From: Bacillota bacterium
GTDB taxonomy: Bacteria; Bacillota; Clostridia; Peptostreptococcales; Anaerovoracaceae
Length of the DNA: 64,000 bases
Direction of reading: 5' to 3'
Assembly: GCA_030525285.1 (NCBI GenBank)
Contig: JAUNFA010000002.1
Location: 62,001-126,000, forward strand
The notes under the pieces were generated by a model that worked only from the letters and a program-made list of their open reading frames with translations, did no database searches and was not told where the DNA came from. Below are positions 61,138 to 64,000 of this stretch, in pieces. A program made the position numbers and the translations under genes. Within the stretch, counting starts at the first letter, position 1, and the number at the start of each line of letters is the position of its first letter.

Positions 61138-61196
61138 AGTTAATGGTAAAAGGCGTATGCGCATAGGTTTGCGGGTACGTCTTTTATATTGGTGTG
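61108..61196 (+). repeat. Right copy of the 89-bp exact direct repeat
   Basis: This is the exact copy of 59128-59216. It covers the last nine codons and stop of cassette gene 2 (61108-61137) and continues through its terminator to GGTGTG at 61196. Beyond that, similarity between the two flanks fades quickly. Confidence 0.95.
61148..61185 (+). terminator. Hairpin terminator of cassette gene 2
   Basis: The 10-bp stem is the same as in the left copy (AAAAGGCGTA / TACGTCTTTT). It lies 11 nt after the stop codon of cassette gene 2. Confidence 0.75.
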
Positions 61197-61339
61197 GTGT
61201 AGGCTGTTTGCAGAAGAATACAATATTTCTGTGAGAGGCATATATAGTAGAAAATCAGTCAAATCTCCACCATTTTGTGTTACAACACTATGCTTTTGAA
61301 TTTTCTTTGTATTTTAGCAACAAATTTACTTGAATTATA

Positions 61340-61367
61340 TTGACATACACCAAAGACTCTTTATAAT
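61340..61367 (+). promoter_or_regulatory. Sigma-A promoter for ilvBNC
   Basis: TTGACA (61340-61345) and TATAAT (61362-61367) are spaced by 16 nt. The leader to ilvB is about 60 nt, too short for a T-box, so leucine/isoleucine control by a T-box is not supported. An AATTTTCT-type sequence near 61297 is a poor CodY-box match (4 of 15 mismatches). Confidence 0.85.
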
Positions 61368-61434
61368 TGAAAATGCAGGTTGATAAAACCTTTTATTTCA
61401 GTTAATTACACTTTGAAGACGAGGAGATATAAAA

Positions 61435-63096
61435 ATGATTGTAACAGGTTCACAGCTGGTTGCCGAAGTGCTGCTGGTCCACGGCGTGGATACAGTGTTT
61501 GGTTATCCCGGAGGTGCTGCGCTTAATATGTACGACACTCTTTATATGTACCGAGATAAGATTCGGCACGTAATGAGTGCTCACGAACAGGGAGCATCTC
61601 ATGCAGCAGACGGATATTCCAGAGCAACGGGTAAAACAGGTGTTGTTTTCGCGACGAGCGGTCCAGGGGCCACAAATTTGGTAACAGGTCTTGCTACAGC
61701 TTATATGGACAGCATTCCAATGATTGCAATTACCTGCAATGTTCCTGACAGCCTGATTGGCAGGGATGCTTTCCAGGAGATATGCATTACAGGTGTAGCA
61801 ATGCCGATAACCAAGCACACTTTCTTTGTTAATCGCATCGAAAATCTGCAGGAAGTTCTCATGAACGCTTTCAGGATTGCCAACAGCGGCCGTAAGGGAC
61901 CTGTGCTGATTGATATTACCAAGGATGTAACCGCTGCAGAGATTGAATATACTCCGATGAAACCTATGCCGCTTAATGCTTCTCCTAAATTTACAAAGGA
62001 CCAGGTCAAGGAAGTTGCTAAGATGATTAACAGCTCTGAAAGGCCGATTCTTTACTTCGGAGGTGGCGTGGCATCGTGTAATGCAGGCGAAGAAATCCGT
62101 CAGCTGATTGAGAAGGTTGATATGCCGGCTACACATACACTTATGGCTGCCGGTATTATAGGTTATGATGATCCGAGATGTTTGGGTATGTTAGGAATGC
62201 ATGGAAGCATTGCGGCGAACAGGGCAATCGACAGGGCAGATCTGATTATTGCAATGGGCGCCAGATTTTCCGACAGAGTAGCTCTCAACCCTAACAAATT
62301 CGGCAAGAAGGCGAACAAGATTCAGATAGATATAGATGCCAGCGAATTGAACAAGAACGTTCAGCTTGATATCGGAGTAACTGCTGATGTTAAGGAATTC
62401 GTTACAGCTCTGTTACCTTTGATTAAACAGAAAAATCATAATGACTGGGTGTCTCAGTCAACAGAATGGAAGAAGAAGACAGGTGACGTCAAGTCTCAGG
62501 ACATGCAGCTTCATCCAAGTGAGATAATTGAATCTGTCTGCACTCTTACAGACAAGGATACAATATATGTTACAGATGTAGGTCAGCACCAGATGTGGGC
62601 GGCTCAGTATTTGCACCATAAGAAGACCAGTCACTTCCTCACAAGCGGCGGACTTGGCACTATGGGTTACGGATACGGTGCAGCTATCGGAGCACAGGTG
62701 GGATGCCCGGACAAGAGAGTTATTCACTTTACAGGTGATGGTTCTTTCCACATGAATCTCAATGAATGCTGCACAGCTGTAAGTGAGAAGCTACCTATTA
62801 TCACAATTATTATGAATAACCGTGTTCTGGGTATGGTATATCAGTGGCAGACTGTATTTTATGGTTCTAGATATTCATCAACAGACCCGGGAAGAGTCAC
62901 GAACTTCCCTAAGCTGGCAGAAGCATTCGGAGCTAAAGGTTACTCCGCAACTACACCGCAGGAGTTCGAGGAAGTTTTCACCAAAGCTTTGCAGGAGGAT
63001 GGACCGGTGTGGATTGATTGTTCCATCGCTAAGAACGAAAGAGTTCTTCCTATGATTCCTGCAGGCGGCACAATCGAAGACATGATTATAGGTTAG
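61435..63096 (+). CDS. ilvB: Acetolactate synthase large subunit
   Basis: This enzyme condenses pyruvate (or pyruvate and 2-ketobutyrate) to acetolactate or acetohydroxybutyrate, the first common step of branched-chain amino acid synthesis, with TPP and FAD. The 553-residue protein shows GSQLVAEVLLVHGVDTVFGY, the catalytic Glu in SAHEQGASHAADGYSRATG, GPGATNLVTGLATAYMDS, and the TPP motif TGDGSFHMNLNECCTAVSEK. The length is typical of the anabolic enzyme. CGAGGAG precedes the ATG. It is followed 10 nt later by ilvN. Confidence 0.97.
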   Translation: MIVTGSQLVAEVLLVHGVDTVFGYPGGAALNMYDTLYMYRDKIRHVMSAHEQGASHAADGYSRATGKTGVVFATSGPGATNLVTGLATAYMDSIPMIAITCNVPDSLIGRDAFQEICITGVAMPITKHTFFVNRIENLQEVLMNAFRIANSGRKGPVLIDITKDVTAAEIEYTPMKPMPLNASPKFTKDQVKEVAKMINSSERPILYFGGGVASCNAGEEIRQLIEKVDMPATHTLMAAGIIGYDDPRCLGMLGMHGSIAANRAIDRADLIIAMGARFSDRVALNPNKFGKKANKIQIDIDASELNKNVQLDIGVTADVKEFVTALLPLIKQKNHNDWVSQSTEWKKKTGDVKSQDMQLHPSEIIESVCTLTDKDTIYVTDVGQHQMWAAQYLHHKKTSHFLTSGGLGTMGYGYGAAIGAQVGCPDKRVIHFTGDGSFHMNLNECCTAVSEKLPIITIIMNNRVLGMVYQWQTVFYGSRYSSTDPGRVTNFPKLAEAFGAKGYSATTPQEFEEVFTKALQEDGPVWIDCSIAKNERVLPMIPAGGTIEDMIIG

Positions 63097-63106
63097 GAGG
63101 CAGAAT

Positions 63107-63658
63107 ATGAATGACGAAATCAGGAAATATGTAATCAGTATTCTGGTTGATAACCAGTCAAATGTATTGACAAGAATATCGAGTCTCTTTGGTCGCCGCG
63201 GATTTAACATCGACTCGTTGACTGTATCAACTACTAACAACCCTCTTTACTCGAGAATTACAGCGGTATTCAAGGGAAGCGAACAGGGGTTGCATCAGAT
63301 TGTTTCGCAGACATCCAAGTCAGAGGTCGTAAAAAAGATCTTTGTTCTGGATGAAAGGAAGAGCATTTATAGAGAGCTTCTTCTTCTCAAAGTGCGATGT
63401 GATAAGAACGAGAGAACCGGCATTAAGGAAATCGTTGAAATCTTCAGAGGCAAAATCGTAGATTTGAGTAAACAGTCTATGGTAATTGAAATGACAGGTT
63501 CAACAGAAAAGATTGACGGATTCATGGACATGATGAGCTGCTATGATATTGTGGAAGTCTGTCGTACAGGTATTACAGGAATAAGCAAAACTTCACATTC
63601 ATGGGATGATGACATGAATGAAGATGAACTGAAACCTCTTGTTACACCTGTTGATTGA
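63107..63658 (+). CDS. ilvN: Acetolactate synthase small (regulatory) subunit
   Basis: This regulatory subunit confers valine feedback sensitivity. The 183-residue protein has an N-terminal ACT domain (YVISILVDNQSNVLTRISSL, with GRRGFNIDSLTVSTT) and a longer C-terminal ACT-like domain with LLLLKVRCDKNERTGIKEIV. AGGAGG lies upstream of the ATG. It is the second gene of ilvBNC. Confidence 0.96.
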   Translation: MNDEIRKYVISILVDNQSNVLTRISSLFGRRGFNIDSLTVSTTNNPLYSRITAVFKGSEQGLHQIVSQTSKSEVVKKIFVLDERKSIYRELLLLKVRCDKNERTGIKEIVEIFRGKIVDLSKQSMVIEMTGSTEKIDGFMDMMSCYDIVEVCRTGITGISKTSHSWDDDMNEDELKPLVTPVD

Positions 63659-63714
63659 AAATAAGGTAACTATTAATTTTTGAATATAATATGAGTAGAT
63701 AAGGAGAAAACAAA

Positions 63715-64000
63715 ATGATTACTAAGTATTATGATGCAGATTGCAATTTAGGTATGCTGGACGGTAAAACAGTATCAATCATCGGATTCGGTTCACAGGG
63801 ACATGCACATGCAATGAACCTGAACGACAGCGGTGTTAAGGTTATCGCAGGTCTCAGACCGGGTTCAGCTCATATTGCCAAGGCTGAAGCTGCAGGCATT
63901 GAGGTTATGGATATTGAAGATGCTGCAGAAGCAGGCGATATCGTTATGATTCTTACACCGGATGAACTGCAAGCATCAATTTACAAAGAAAAGATTGCTC
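63715..64000 (+). CDS. ilvC: Ketol-acid reductoisomerase (partial, N-terminal 95 residues)
   Basis: IlvC isomerises and reduces acetolactate with NAD(P)H and Mg. I translated it from the ATG at 63715 (AAGGAGA upstream): MITKYYDADCNLGMLDGKTV, then the nucleotide-binding GFGSQGHAHAMNLNDSGV and LRPGSAHIAKAEAAGIEVMD. The frame remains open to the window end, so the remainder lies outside. The gene completes the standard ilvB-ilvN-ilvC order. Confidence 0.95.
   Translation, partial: MITKYYDADCNLGMLDGKTVSIIGFGSQGHAHAMNLNDSGVKVIAGLRPGSAHIAKAEAAGIEVMDIEDAAEAGDIVMILTPDELQASIYKEKIA

Noticed and set aside
59128..61196. Insertion sequence or integrated element with attachment sites
   Set aside because: No transposase, recombinase or terminal inverted repeats are present, and the repeat coincides with a gene end plus terminator, which fits duplication or recombination better than attachment sites.
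61197..61434. T-box or leader attenuator before ilvB
   Set aside because: The promoter at 61340-61367 leaves a leader of only about 60 nt, too short for a T-box, and no T-box sequence was seen.
61450..62136. 228-codon minus-strand frame inside ilvB
   Set aside because: It is antisense to a clear ilvB match; no support for independent expression.

Overview
The window looks like the replication-origin region of a low-to-moderate-GC, strictly fermentative Clostridia chromosome. An Anaerovoracaceae/Peptostreptococcales-type amino-acid fermenter is my best guess, inferred from gene order and gene content only. Evidence for the origin is the divergent layout of mnmE-jag-yidC-yidD-rnpA-rpmH (minus strand) against dnaA-dnaN-recF-gyrB-gyrA (plus strand), with DnaA boxes on both sides of dnaA. 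The four-subunit 2-oxoacid:ferredoxin oxidoreductase, the indolepyruvate oxidoreductase with a phenylacetate-CoA ligase, and the absence of respiratory genes fit an anaerobe that ferments amino acids.

Layout. 1-3050: ribosome/membrane biogenesis operon on the minus strand, cut at the left edge inside mnmE. 3130-4860: bipartite oriC around dnaA. 4877-14558: dnaN, recF, gyrB, gyrA, trpS, larC and a flavodoxin-fold oxidoreductase. 14634-18737: plsC, a nucleotidyltransferase, an unknown protein, a membrane-anchored glucosaminidase and an unknown exported protein. 18743-28684: rpsF-ssb-rpsR, a membrane protein at the yybS position, gdpP, rplI, dnaB, a DnaD-type protein fused to a helicase-loader N-terminus, and a very long M23 peptidase. 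28845-34821: minus-strand type IV pilus-like cluster with a PilT ATPase, a PilC/GspF platform protein, four small membrane-anchored proteins, a transglutaminase lipoprotein and a SARP-like regulator. 34908-39897: a DivIC/FtsB-like protein, rnmV, rsmA, an LTA-synthase-type sulfatase, a GNAT acetyltransferase and a YbaK/EbsC deacylase. 40073-48951: ferredoxin-linked 2-oxoacid oxidation (four-subunit POR type; iorAB with divergent paaK) plus apt and a purine permease. 49075-52902: NAD de novo synthesis (nadA divergent from nadB-nadC-niaR). 53047-58999: an unknown anchored protein, class B sortase, flavin reductase, M16C peptidase and a HIRAN protein. 59128-61196: a two-gene orphan cassette bounded by 89-bp exact direct repeats. 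61435-64000: ilvB-ilvN-ilvC, cut at the right edge.

How the genes fit together. The core machinery (initiation, clamp, gyrase, helicase, SSB, ribosomal proteins) is conventional. Three things depart from it: a DnaD protein that carries the zinc-binding N-terminal domain of a DnaI/DnaC-type loader but no AAA+ ATPase; a c-di-AMP phosphodiesterase GdpP with no membrane segments; and a pilus-like cluster with only a retraction-type ATPase. The most likely undescribed element is the HTH-protein/membrane-protein pair at 59394-61137. The 3' end of the second gene and its terminator recur exactly 1980 bp upstream, which suggests cassette duplication or exchange. No rRNA, tRNA, CRISPR array or transposase was recognised.
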